This document shows, piece by piece, positions 1-9,053 of a stretch of 64,000 bases of DNA. Position numbers and translations under genes: made by a program. The notes beneath the pieces were generated by a model, which saw only the letters and a list, made by a program, of their open reading frames with translations, made no database searches and was not told where the DNA came from. Every line of letters begins with the position of its first letter. Within the stretch, counting starts at the first letter, position 1. This DNA is from a bacterium (GTDB lineage Bacteria; Planctomycetota; Planctomycetia; Pirellulales; Pirellulaceae), in assembly GCA_030430075.1 (NCBI GenBank), contig JAUIGN010000017.1:1-64000 (forward strand). The letters are read 5' to 3'.

Positions 1-72
1 AAGTTCGCCACGGCACGCCCGAACCTGATCCTCGAGGAATTCCACGACCGCTGCGGGGAAGCCACGTCTTGA
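1..72 (+). CDS. C-terminal tail of an unidentified protein (partial)
   Basis: The first frame is open from base 1 to a TGA at 70-72 and encodes 23 residues ending EEFHDRCGEATS. The rest of the gene lies outside the window. The fragment is too short to assign a family. It is worth recording because the gene downstream at 403 has lost its 5' end, so this tail could belong to whatever now occupies that upstream position. Confidence 0.3.
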   Translation, partial: KFATARPNLILEEFHDRCGEATS

Positions 73-303
73 TGCATGGCTCAACTACTTCGAACATCCA
101 CACTTACGCCACAACGCAACCGGCTCCTGGCATCGACCCGTCGCTTGCGTGCCTTCAATTGGCGTCGTATCTTGGCGTTCACTCGAAAACCTCCGTGCGG
201 CGTGAAGCAGGAATGTTGACACCCTACATACGTCGCAAAAAAGCCGGGGGTTTTCGAGTTTTTTAAAATTCTCGCCGCGAGGTGGAGTTAGACCCTCGCT
301 TGA
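73..303. other. short region without a convincing gene, ending at the truncated edge of the giant surface gene
   Basis: No convincing gene is seen. A 65-codon frame at 69-266 has no ribosome-binding site and no recognisable family. Around 235-270 there are A and T runs around a G-rich core, which could act as a weak terminator for the gene ending at 72. A 10-bp perfect palindrome (CTTGATCAAG) at 299-308 spans the TGA that closes the reading frame of the downstream Calx-beta domain. Confidence 0.4.
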
Positions 304-402
304 TCAAGGACTAGCACGGCCACTTCGCCTGCTGATTACTCGATCGCCGCCAACCCGGTCATCATCCCGGTCGGTGCATCGACCGGGGTCATTCTCCTGC
401 CC

Positions 403-3400
403 GTGGTCGATGACACGCTGGCGGGTGAAGGAATCGAATCGGTGATCCTGGAGATCACTGGGGTTGTCAATGCCCTGCCCGGAAGCACCTTGGTGCATAC
501 GACCAAAATCGTCGACAACGATCTTGGGACGCATGTCCAGGACGTGGATCTGCATTCGCATTGGGACCTGGGCGACATCGTTACTTCGGACCCGGCCAAC
601 AACGAAGGGACGATCGTCTACGAAGCGTTGGATCTGGGAATCCGGGGCAACGGGGCTGCCATTGGCCGGCCTACCGGTCCGGTGCCGATCACCCCGGATG
701 CCGGGGAGACTTCTGAGACTTTCCAGGATAAAGGCAACCTGGTCGGCGCTTTGACAGTGCACGACCGATTTGACTTCCGCGAAGGCTCCCGCATCTTCGG
801 GACCATCGATGGGCGGCTCGGCGAAGACAGCATCGACTATCGTGACGTGACGACGGACGTGCAGGTCAATCTCACGGCGGGAACGGCCACCAACGTCTTT
901 GGCGGCCTGGTCCCCGGCACGGGCGGCCCGACAGATGGTAGTAGCATCGAACATGCCTTCGGCGGCAACGGCACCGATGTCATCATCGGCGACGCGGATG
1001 ACAATATCCTGGGCGACGGCCACGGTTCCGATCGGCTCGACGGCGGACCGGGCAACGACATTCTTCGCGTTGAGCCGGGCGCCAGCGAGGATGGCAGCGG
1101 CGACAGCCTGGATGTTCTCAACGACATCAACGGTCACGACACGGTCGACTTCCGCTTCGCCGATTCGAACGTCATCATCGACATGGATCTGCTGGACACC
1201 CCGATGGACGTCTTCCCCAACGTCCCGGGCGACCAGATCGTCGCGCTGGCAAGGCTGCCCGAACATGTGCCGATCAGCCCCAGCATGTTCGAGAATGCGG
1301 TGGGCAGCCAGTACAACGACATTTTCTACTTCGATCCGCTGCCGGTCGGCGGCGACTCCCCGGAGAACGGACCGCCCGTGATCCGCAACGTGGATGGCAA
1401 CGACCCATTCGTCGGCGGTCCGGACGACGGCGTCGCGCCGGACCCAGGCGAGCCGCTCATTCCGGGCGACACGCTCTACTTCGACGCCCAAGGCAATCAC
1501 GTCTTCGATGCCGGATATTCGATCACGGCTGCCGGGCTGAGCACGGTCACCTACCAGAGCATTGAGACTCTGATCCCCACCAATCAGAAGCCCCGAATTA
1601 TCGACAACGGCGACGCCACGTTCCTCGAATCACCGCACACGGCGGTTAGCAACATCAGCCCGTTCCTACATTGGAACCCATCCGCTACCGACGGTTTCGG
1701 GGACGACTATCTCTGGCACTACGAGCAGGAAACCGGTCCGAACAGTACGATCTGGACGTTCGAAGGTGTGCAGCCGGGCCGCTATCGCGTGGCGGTCACC
1801 TGGCCTTCGGCCCCGGCCCATCCGCTCATCCAGACGATCGCCACCGACGCGCCATTCACGGTCTTCGATGACGATTTCAAGCTGGCCACCGTCGACATCA
1901 ACCAGACGATTGCCCCAGACGATTTTCGCGACGCCGGCGTGGTGTGGGAACAGCTCGGCTTTTTCGATGTCACCAGCCATTCCCTGGTGGTCGAACTGAA
2001 TGCCGACGCCAACGGCCAGGTGATGGCCGATGCGGTGCGGATCGAGCGGATCACGGCCGGCCCCGAAATCAGTCTGCACCAGGCAGACACGGCGCTGGCC
2101 GATGGTGTCAGCACGATCAACATGACTACCTCGATCGGCAAGCCGACCAGCAAGACGTTTGTGATTACCAACGACGGCGACGCGCCCTTGGAGATCTACG
2201 ACATTGATTTACCGCTGCCCGGCGAGGTCAGCCCGACCGTGAGCGCGCCAGGTCTGACGTTGTCGTTGCCGGCCGGCCCTCCCAGCTTCGCCAGTCCGGT
2301 CACGTTGCCGCCTGGCGGCAGCTACAGCTTTAGCGTTGTGTTGAATGCCGCCATCGACCCGTTTGCCGATGACCCGTTCCGGGACGGCTTCGGTGGCTTT
2401 CCCGCCGAGCTGCGGATCTTCACCAATGACATCGATGAGACGTATCCCACGATGATCGGCGCAGGCGTCAACCCCAGTCCGGACAACGATCCGTTGACGG
2501 AGTTTGATCCCTTTACGGTCCAGGTGCGCGGGGAAGTCGAGCGTCATACGATCGTGGACAACGGTGACGCCGGATTCACGCTGGTAGGCGGTGACTGGTT
2601 GGGGACGAACAGTGACGGCTACCAGGGAGACAGCCGCTCAACACCCGGTGACGGGGACGGCGACCGGGCGATCTGGACGTTCACCAACCTCCCCAGTGGA
2701 ACGTACCGCGTATCGGCCAACTATCCGGCGGACCCAAGCGACACGAGTTCCACGGCGGCACCCTACGTCGTCTCGAACCAAAGCGGTCCCTTGGGGACGG
2801 TGACCATTGACCAGTCGCAGACGCCCCTGGAACTGGGCGGTTTCGTCGCTCAGGGTGCCGGTTGGGTGGATCTCAACGGACCCTACCTGCTGAGCGGATG
2901 CAGTCCGACCAGCGGCTGCACCTTGACGGTCGAACTGAACGATTCGGCCGGCGACCCCGCAACCATCGTTCATGCCGATGCTGTCCGCATTGAACGATTG
3001 TTCGAGGACAAGGCGGACATTTCTTTTTCGACCGACCTCCCGGACATGGTCGTGGACGTCGGCGGCGTCAACGTTGCCGATGAAGGGGGGCTCATCGACT
3101 TTGGCAGCGCCTGGCCGGCGGCACCCGTGACCAAGACGCTGACGATTCGCAACGACGGCGGCGCGGACCTGGTGGTTCGCGAGCCGCTGTCGATTCCCGC
3201 CGGCTTTACGCTGGTTGATTTCGCCCAGCCGCCTGGAACGAGCCCGCTGATTCCAACCGGCGAACGTGAGTTCGTGCTGGCCCCCGGCGAGGCGATGAGC
3301 ATGCGGCTCCGGCTGGATACCGGCTATCCCGGGTTCCTGACCGGAGAAGTTTCCATCCCGACCGGCACCACGGCCGACCCGCCGCTTCACGCCGATCCGG

Positions 3401-6400
3401 ATGAGACGCCGTTCAACTTCCGAGTTCAGGGCACCATGAAGGCCTGGTCGCTGATCGACAATCAGCATGCCAGCGGCTTCGCCCACACCGGTTTTGCGCT
3501 GTCCAGCGCAAGTGCCCTTGCCAGCGATCAAGGTTTCAATCGGGCGGTGCACTACGAAGACGCTGCCCACCCGTCGACCAATCCGGTCGAGACAGCCGAC
3601 TGGACGTTTACCGGCCTCACGGAAGGGGCGAGCTACCTCGTGTCGGCCACCTGGTCTCCCTACCCGAACCGAGCGACAAACGCCCCTTACACGATCACCG
3701 GTGTCACGGGAGGACCGACCACCGTGACGATCAGCCAGCGGCGGACCCCGGACGACCTGGCCGCCAACGGGACACAATTCGAACACCTGGGCGTATTTAC
3801 CGTCACGGGCGGCAACTCGCTGAACGTGACGCTCAGTAACCAGGCCAACGGTCAGGTGATCGCCGATGCGGTTCGGATTCAGCAGGTCGTGGACCCGGAG
3901 ATTGTGGTCAATGGTGGAGGACTGGTCGATCGCCAGGGGACCATTGATTTTGGTACGGCGACCGTGGACCCTGGAACGACACGGGACCAATCGTTCACGA
4001 TCGGCAACAGCGGCTCGCGCCCACTGACCGTCGGGATACCGATTTTCCCCGTTGGATTCCAGTTGATCGGTGATGATCTTCCGGCGGAGATTCCGCCCGG
4101 TGAATCCAGGACGATCACGGTCGGACTGGACCGCAGTGTGGCAGGGGCCTACCGGGGAACGTTGATCATCCCCAATGATGAACTCGACGAGAATCCGTTT
4201 GAAATCATTCTTGACGGTGATATCGTCGCCGTTCCAGCCGGACTCCACGATGGGATTATCAACAATGAGGACGGCGCGCCGGCGTTCACCCAGTCTGGAT
4301 TTCTGACCTACGGCGGCCAAGGGCGACTGGGCACGGTCGCCGGTAGTGTGGGACCGACCAGCGCCGATACGGCCACCTTCTCCTTCGCCGGCCTGGCCCC
4401 CGGACTTTATCGGGTCTCGACCACTTGGACGGCATATCACCTGCGCGCGACCGACGCGCCCTACCGCATCTATGACGGCTCGGCGGCCGGAGACCTGCTC
4501 AGCACGGTGACCGTCAATCAACGGGTGGCTCCCGGTGACTTCACCGTTCAGGGATCGGATTGGGAAGACTTGGATATCATTCGCATCAGCGGCAGCCAGT
4601 TGACCGTTGTGCTGGCAGAAGGCAGCGACGGCGACGTCGTGGCAGACGCGGTGCGGATTGAACGCCTGACCGGTCAGCCGGAGATCCAGGTCGAGGCGTC
4701 GTCCGGTCTGCCGATTGCCGACGGCGGCAGTTTCGATTTCGGCTCCGTACTGCCTGCGGAGACCAGGGAAGAGACGTTTACCCTGCACAACTTGGGTGAA
4801 ACCGCGCTGACGCTGGGAACGCTCCGCTTGCCGGCGCACTTCGAACTGACGACCGCTCCCGATACGATCGTCGCGCCGGGTGGGTCGACCAGCTTCTCCG
4901 TCGAGTTTCAGCCGCCTCGCATCGACACGTTTTCCGGTGAACTTCGCCTGTCCAACGACGACAGCAATGAGAACCCGTTCCACTTCAGCCTGATCGGCGA
5001 CGTAACTCGGCCGTCCTTTATCGTCGACAACGACAATCCCGGCTACTCAGAAAGCGGCCCGTTGATCGACTGGAACAATCAGGGCTTCGCCGATCCTTCC
5101 GATGGGATCTTCGATGTGGACGAAGCCGTGCCGGGCGGTGTTGCTCAGTCTGCGACGTGGACCTTCACGCTCGACCCGGACACAACCTACCGTGTGGCGG
5201 CAACCTGGACGGCGGCGGCGACCCGGGGCAGTGACGCTCCCTATACGATCGATGGAGACGTGGCTGGGCCACCGATCACGATTGACGTAGATCAACGTGT
5301 GGCTCCCGATGACTTTTCGGCTGATGGCGGAACCTGGGAGAACCTGACGATCGTTCGTACGGAGAGCGGGGCGACACCGCGCACGCTGACCGTGACGCTG
5401 ACCGACGTGGCCAACGGCCCGGTGGTCGCCGACGCGATTCGGATCGAGGCGTTGCCGGATCACGGTCCGGAGATCCTGGTCACCGGCCCGCCGTACGTTG
5501 CCGATGCCGGGAGTTTCGACTTCGGTACGTCGCGGGTGGGCACGCAGCGGTCCCAGACCTTTACGGTCTACAACATGGGAACGTCCGGGCTGACCCTGGA
5601 TAACGCCTCGTTGGCGGCGTCGGTGGCGGCGATTCCCGGCTATTCCCTGGTGTCCGGTTTCACACCGGCAGCGACGGCCGCCGCACCCCTGGCGCCCGGC
5701 GACTCGGCGACGTTTGTCGTCTCTCTGGACGCCGCCTCGACGGGGACCTTCGGAGGGACCATCAGCTTTGACACGAATGATGCCGACGAATCGCCGTTTG
5801 ACTTCACGATCAGCGGGACGGTCAACCCGGACATCACAATCGTGGACAACACGCCCAACACCAGTCCCTGGCCGGCGAACCCGGCCGGAACCGCGTTTAC
5901 GACGTCGGGCGCCATGAACCTCTGGGCCCAAGGCTTCCAGAACGACATTTACGAATCGGCGGCCGGCGGCGTCGTCGAGTCGGCCACGTACTCCTTCCCG
6001 GTCGAGCCCGGGGGCGTCTACCAGGTTGCCGGTACCTGGACGGCCTACGGCAATCGGGCCACCGACGCGCCGTATTTCATTAGCGGCGTCACCAATCCGG
6101 CAACCGTTCGCGTTAACCAGCGATTGGCGCCGAATGACTTTCAGGACGGCGGCGGCAGTTGGGAAGAACTTGGCATTTTTACAGCCAGCAGCTCGACGAT
6201 CACCGTGCAGTTGTCAGGCAGTTCGACCGGTTCGGTCATCATCGATGCCGTCCGCATCGAGCGATTGACCGATCCGGAAATCGACGTGCTCGCGGGCACG
6301 ACCCAGGTCGTCTCCGGTACGAGCACCTTCAACTACGGCAGCCGCTTCGCGGGCTCGACCGGACCGGCCGTCAACCAGACATTTACCGTCAGCAACATCG

Positions 6401-7854
6401 GAGTCGCGGATCTGATCCTGCAGCCGATTACCGTCAGCGGAGACTTTTCGTTAAACACGGCGACGCACCCGAACTTTACTTCCGGTCAAGTTCTGGCGCC
6501 CGGTGCCAGCGTCGAGTTCGAAGTTGCACTCGATGCTGCGTCTGCGGGCAGCAAAACGGGCAACGTCTCGTTCGGCAACAACGATTCGAATGAGAGCCCC
6601 TTCAGCTTCAATCTGGCCGCCGACGTCGCCAACTCCCTGATCATTGATGACGGAGATCCGGCACCTGCCTACAGTGACACGGGGAACATGCCGACGTGGG
6701 TCCAGGGTTTTCAGAACGATGTCCGCGAAGCGACCTCGGATTCCCCCGAGCACGCGGCGACCTATGTCTTTTCCGGATTGCCGCCGGGAACCTACCGCGT
6801 TTCTGCCACTTGGACGCCGTACACGAATCGGGCGACCAATGCTCCCTACACCGTGAATGGAACCTTGATCCCAGTCAACCAACAGCTGCCGCCCAACAAC
6901 CCGGCGGCAACGGGCCTGGGGACCTTTGTGTCGGCTTCGGGCGCGACCTTCGCCGATCTTACCGTCACGGCATCGCCGCAGGGAGCGGCCGGTACGATCA
7001 CAGTCGACCTGACCCATGCCGGAGCCAATGGCAATGTCATCATTGATGCGATTCGCATCGAGCGGCTGTCGGCACTCCATGCCGCGTCTCCGTTGCCGGT
7101 GATGCGGCCTGGCGATGACGGCGGCGCGATTCGCCCGTTGACGACGGAGCAGGTCGACATTCACTTGGCAGCCGCCGTTGATTACTGGACAGGCGTTGAT
7201 GCGGACGCTGCCGGGAAGTTGTCGGACGTGCAGGTGATTGTCCGTCCGCTGCCCCCGTCGATCCTGGGGCTCGGTTCGTTGACAACTCCCACGATCTGGC
7301 TTGATGACGACGCAGCTCGCCTGGGCTGGTCGTTCGGCGCCTTACACCAACCCGCGACCGGCGAGCCGCAGGGAATTGACCTGCTGACGGTTGTGACGCA
7401 TGAGCTGGGGCACGTGCTGGGCCGGCCCGACCTGGATCCGGGATTGCACCCCCACGAGATCATGGCTGGGTCGTTGGCGGTCGGGCAACGACGCGGCCCC
7501 GGACTTCCCCGGGCGGCGCAATTCGCGGCGACCGATTTGTCGCTGGCGGGGTACCGGGGCGTGGTCGACCAGGTCTTCGGCCGCGATCCGCGCCGCGCCT
7601 TCTGGCTGGACGAGCCGATCCGGATACGGCGAGAGACGCTCGGCGGGCTCGGCCTGGCGGACCGCCACGAGCCGCTGCAGGTTGGCGTCGGCGGGCAGCC
7701 CTTCGCGATGCGGTCGAGTGATGCGACGCGTCGGTATCAGCGGACTGCCCCGCGGTTCGATCGCGAGTCGGACGAATCGCGGGATGCATACTTCGCCGGC
7801 CTGGGAGAACCGCTGGCGGACCAGAGGGATGCCCAAGATCTGCTCGACGAGTAA
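403..7854 (+). CDS. giant secreted/cell-surface modular protein, 5'-truncated (Calx-beta, Ca-binding repeats, golvesin-like and choice-of-anchor-D modules, metzincin-like C terminus)
   Basis: From the GTG at 403 the frame encodes 2483 residues. The same frame upstream, from 304, reads TATSPADYSIAANPV, which looks like the middle of a Calx-beta domain, and it is closed by TGA at 301-303. No start or signal peptide is visible, so the true N terminus is missing. Order of parts: end of Calx-beta; acidic haemolysin-type calcium-binding repeats (GGNGTD, DRLDGGPGND) near residues 185-225; then seven golvesin/Xly-like beta modules (opening I-DNGD, closing VIADAVRIER), six of them followed by a choice-of-anchor-D (Hydin/ASPM-like) module. 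The C terminus (about residues 2250-2370) has a metzincin-like HELGHVLGRPD, in which the usual third histidine is Asp; further His residues follow. Giant proteins of this kind are typical of planctomycete surfaces and suggest adhesion or matrix binding. Function is inferred, and expression in this truncated form is uncertain. Confidence 0.8.
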   Translation: MVDDTLAGEGIESVILEITGVVNALPGSTLVHTTKIVDNDLGTHVQDVDLHSHWDLGDIVTSDPANNEGTIVYEALDLGIRGNGAAIGRPTGPVPITPDAGETSETFQDKGNLVGALTVHDRFDFREGSRIFGTIDGRLGEDSIDYRDVTTDVQVNLTAGTATNVFGGLVPGTGGPTDGSSIEHAFGGNGTDVIIGDADDNILGDGHGSDRLDGGPGNDILRVEPGASEDGSGDSLDVLNDINGHDTVDFRFADSNVIIDMDLLDTPMDVFPNVPGDQIVALARLPEHVPISPSMFENAVGSQYNDIFYFDPLPVGGDSPENGPPVIRNVDGNDPFVGGPDDGVAPDPGEPLIPGDTLYFDAQGNHVFDAGYSITAAGLSTVTYQSIETLIPTNQKPRIIDNGDATFLESPHTAVSNISPFLHWNPSATDGFGDDYLWHYEQETGPNSTIWTFEGVQPGRYRVAVTWPSAPAHPLIQTIATDAPFTVFDDDFKLATVDINQTIAPDDFRDAGVVWEQLGFFDVTSHSLVVELNADANGQVMADAVRIERITAGPEISLHQADTALADGVSTINMTTSIGKPTSKTFVITNDGDAPLEIYDIDLPLPGEVSPTVSAPGLTLSLPAGPPSFASPVTLPPGGSYSFSVVLNAAIDPFADDPFRDGFGGFPAELRIFTNDIDETYPTMIGAGVNPSPDNDPLTEFDPFTVQVRGEVERHTIVDNGDAGFTLVGGDWLGTNSDGYQGDSRSTPGDGDGDRAIWTFTNLPSGTYRVSANYPADPSDTSSTAAPYVVSNQSGPLGTVTIDQSQTPLELGGFVAQGAGWVDLNGPYLLSGCSPTSGCTLTVELNDSAGDPATIVHADAVRIERLFEDKADISFSTDLPDMVVDVGGVNVADEGGLIDFGSAWPAAPVTKTLTIRNDGGADLVVREPLSIPAGFTLVDFAQPPGTSPLIPTGEREFVLAPGEAMSMRLRLDTGYPGFLTGEVSIPTGTTADPPLHADPDETPFNFRVQGTMKAWSLIDNQHASGFAHTGFALSSASALASDQGFNRAVHYEDAAHPSTNPVETADWTFTGLTEGASYLVSATWSPYPNRATNAPYTITGVTGGPTTVTISQRRTPDDLAANGTQFEHLGVFTVTGGNSLNVTLSNQANGQVIADAVRIQQVVDPEIVVNGGGLVDRQGTIDFGTATVDPGTTRDQSFTIGNSGSRPLTVGIPIFPVGFQLIGDDLPAEIPPGESRTITVGLDRSVAGAYRGTLIIPNDELDENPFEIILDGDIVAVPAGLHDGIINNEDGAPAFTQSGFLTYGGQGRLGTVAGSVGPTSADTATFSFAGLAPGLYRVSTTWTAYHLRATDAPYRIYDGSAAGDLLSTVTVNQRVAPGDFTVQGSDWEDLDIIRISGSQLTVVLAEGSDGDVVADAVRIERLTGQPEIQVEASSGLPIADGGSFDFGSVLPAETREETFTLHNLGETALTLGTLRLPAHFELTTAPDTIVAPGGSTSFSVEFQPPRIDTFSGELRLSNDDSNENPFHFSLIGDVTRPSFIVDNDNPGYSESGPLIDWNNQGFADPSDGIFDVDEAVPGGVAQSATWTFTLDPDTTYRVAATWTAAATRGSDAPYTIDGDVAGPPITIDVDQRVAPDDFSADGGTWENLTIVRTESGATPRTLTVTLTDVANGPVVADAIRIEALPDHGPEILVTGPPYVADAGSFDFGTSRVGTQRSQTFTVYNMGTSGLTLDNASLAASVAAIPGYSLVSGFTPAATAAAPLAPGDSATFVVSLDAASTGTFGGTISFDTNDADESPFDFTISGTVNPDITIVDNTPNTSPWPANPAGTAFTTSGAMNLWAQGFQNDIYESAAGGVVESATYSFPVEPGGVYQVAGTWTAYGNRATDAPYFISGVTNPATVRVNQRLAPNDFQDGGGSWEELGIFTASSSTITVQLSGSSTGSVIIDAVRIERLTDPEIDVLAGTTQVVSGTSTFNYGSRFAGSTGPAVNQTFTVSNIGVADLILQPITVSGDFSLNTATHPNFTSGQVLAPGASVEFEVALDAASAGSKTGNVSFGNNDSNESPFSFNLAADVANSLIIDDGDPAPAYSDTGNMPTWVQGFQNDVREATSDSPEHAATYVFSGLPPGTYRVSATWTPYTNRATNAPYTVNGTLIPVNQQLPPNNPAATGLGTFVSASGATFADLTVTASPQGAAGTITVDLTHAGANGNVIIDAIRIERLSALHAASPLPVMRPGDDGGAIRPLTTEQVDIHLAAAVDYWTGVDADAAGKLSDVQVIVRPLPPSILGLGSLTTPTIWLDDDAARLGWSFGALHQPATGEPQGIDLLTVVTHELGHVLGRPDLDPGLHPHEIMAGSLAVGQRRGPGLPRAAQFAATDLSLAGYRGVVDQVFGRDPRRAFWLDEPIRIRRETLGGLGLADRHEPLQVGVGGQPFAMRSSDATRRYQRTAPRFDRESDESRDAYFAGLGEPLADQRDAQDLLDE
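1594..7075 (+). repeat. seven in-frame protein modules of about 765-960 bp
   Basis: Golvesin-like modules begin near 1594, 2551, 3451, 4255, 5019, 5838 and 6640. Each opens with I(I/V)DN-like residues and carries a WTF...G.YRV core, an NQ..(A/P)DDF segment and a closing DAVRIER. Between consecutive modules lies a choice-of-anchor-D domain with the pattern NDG/N-G..L followed by NND..E.PF. The DNA copies have diverged too far to be a recent tandem duplication. They are modular protein repeats, not satellite DNA. Confidence 0.8.
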
Positions 7855-7929
7855 GGCGGTCCGTCGCGGTCGCCCGGGTTGCGGCTGATCAGCGCTGTGC
7901 AGCGTGTGCGCACGCCACAAACTAAGAAT

Positions 7930-9042
7930 CTAGCCGTGCCGAATTCGACCGGAGATATAGAGATCTCCGTCCAGGTGCCGGATCGCGACGTCGTCGAGGT
8001 TGCGGGCTGCCGCCATCGGTTCCAGGCCGCGGCCTCCGATCGGGCTGGGGGCATCCGATCCACCGATCAACTTGGGGGCGACAAACGCATGAACCTCGTC
8101 GATCAACTGATCGTCGAATGCCGAGCCCAGGAGCCGGCTGCCTCCCTCGATCAGCACGTTGGTGAAGTCGCGCCGGCCAAGCTCGTCGAGCAGGCAGGGC
8201 AGGGAGATCGATCGGCCGGCCGGGTCGAGCGGGAGGAGCTCGCACCCTGCCTCCCGCAAGCGTTGGCAATTCGCCGGATCGGCATTCGGATTGACTGCCA
8301 CCAGGACCGGCGCCTGGCGAGCCGTGCGGGCCAGTTGGGAATCGCTGGCCAGCGTGGCCTGTGAATCGAGCACAATGCGTGTGGCGATGCGGGGGCCCGG
8401 CGGCCGGGCTGTCAGCAGCGGGTCGTCGGCAGCCGCCGTACCTCGTCCCACAATGATGGCATCCATGCGACCGCGGAGGTCATGCACAATGGCCCGCGAC
8501 TCGGCATTGGAAATCCACTGGCTGCTGCCGGTGCGGCTGGCCAGTTTTCCGTCGAGCGTCATGGCCCACTTGGCGATGACCCAGGGGCGACCTGTGCGTA
8601 CTCGTTTGAGATAGGGTCCGTTCAGCGACTCAGCTTCCTCGGCCAGCGGGCCCAGGACCACGTCCACGCCCGCGGCCCGCAATTTCCCCAACCCGCCGCC
8701 GTCGACTTTCGGGAACGGGTCGCGCATGGCGACGACGACGCGCCGCAGGCCCGCTTGCAGAATGGCGTCAACGCAGGGTGGGGTCTTGCCATGGTGGCAA
8801 CACGGTTCCAGGGTCACGTACATGGTACCGCCGCGGGCCGCTTCCGCTGCCTCGGCGAGTGCGCCGACCTCCGCATGTGGTCCGCCAAATCGCTGGTGCC
8901 AGCCACGGCCCACGACCCTGCCGCCGGCGACGATCAGGCAACCGACCATCGGATTCGGTTCGACCGTCCCCTCACCTCGCGCAGCCAGCGCGAGTGCCTC
9001 GTTCATCAACGCATGATCCCGTGCGGACGCGTCGTCGATCAT
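7930..9042 (-). CDS. ribD: bifunctional riboflavin biosynthesis protein RibD (deaminase/reductase)
   Basis: This 370-residue protein has the two-domain layout of RibD. The N-terminal cytidine-deaminase-like domain carries the zinc ligands in GGPHAEVGAL and EPCCHHGKTPPC. It deaminates 2,5-diamino-6-ribosylamino-4(3H)-pyrimidinone 5'-phosphate. The C-terminal domain (WAMTLDGKLAS, IVGRGTAAADDPLLTAR, LIEGGSRLLGSAF) is the NADPH-dependent 5-amino-6-(5-phosphoribosylamino)uracil reductase. An upstream TTG/GTG-type start would overlap the preceding gene. The ATG at 9042 opens MIDDASARDHALMNEALALA, fits the family and leaves an 11-bp gap, so it is preferred. The gene follows the SEC-C protein on the same strand and may be co-transcribed with it. 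No other rib gene is visible. Confidence 0.93.
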   Translation of the reverse strand: MIDDASARDHALMNEALALAARGEGTVEPNPMVGCLIVAGGRVVGRGWHQRFGGPHAEVGALAEAAEAARGGTMYVTLEPCCHHGKTPPCVDAILQAGLRRVVVAMRDPFPKVDGGGLGKLRAAGVDVVLGPLAEEAESLNGPYLKRVRTGRPWVIAKWAMTLDGKLASRTGSSQWISNAESRAIVHDLRGRMDAIIVGRGTAAADDPLLTARPPGPRIATRIVLDSQATLASDSQLARTARQAPVLVAVNPNADPANCQRLREAGCELLPLDPAGRSISLPCLLDELGRRDFTNVLIEGGSRLLGSAFDDQLIDEVHAFVAPKLIGGSDAPSPIGGRGLEPMAAARNLDDVAIRHLDGDLYISGRIRHG

Positions 9043-9053
9043 GGGCCAGCCTG

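Noticed and set aside
69..266. 65-codon plus-strand frame near the window start
   Set aside because: No ribosome-binding site, no family resemblance, and it lies against a truncated gene edge.
304..1500. 398-codon minus-strand frame
   Set aside because: It is fully antisense to the giant surface gene and has an arginine/valine/aspartate-rich composition typical of antisense frames in GC-rich DNA.
2638..4983. 781-codon minus-strand frame
   Set aside because: It is antisense to the golvesin-like modules, has no motifs and has biased composition.
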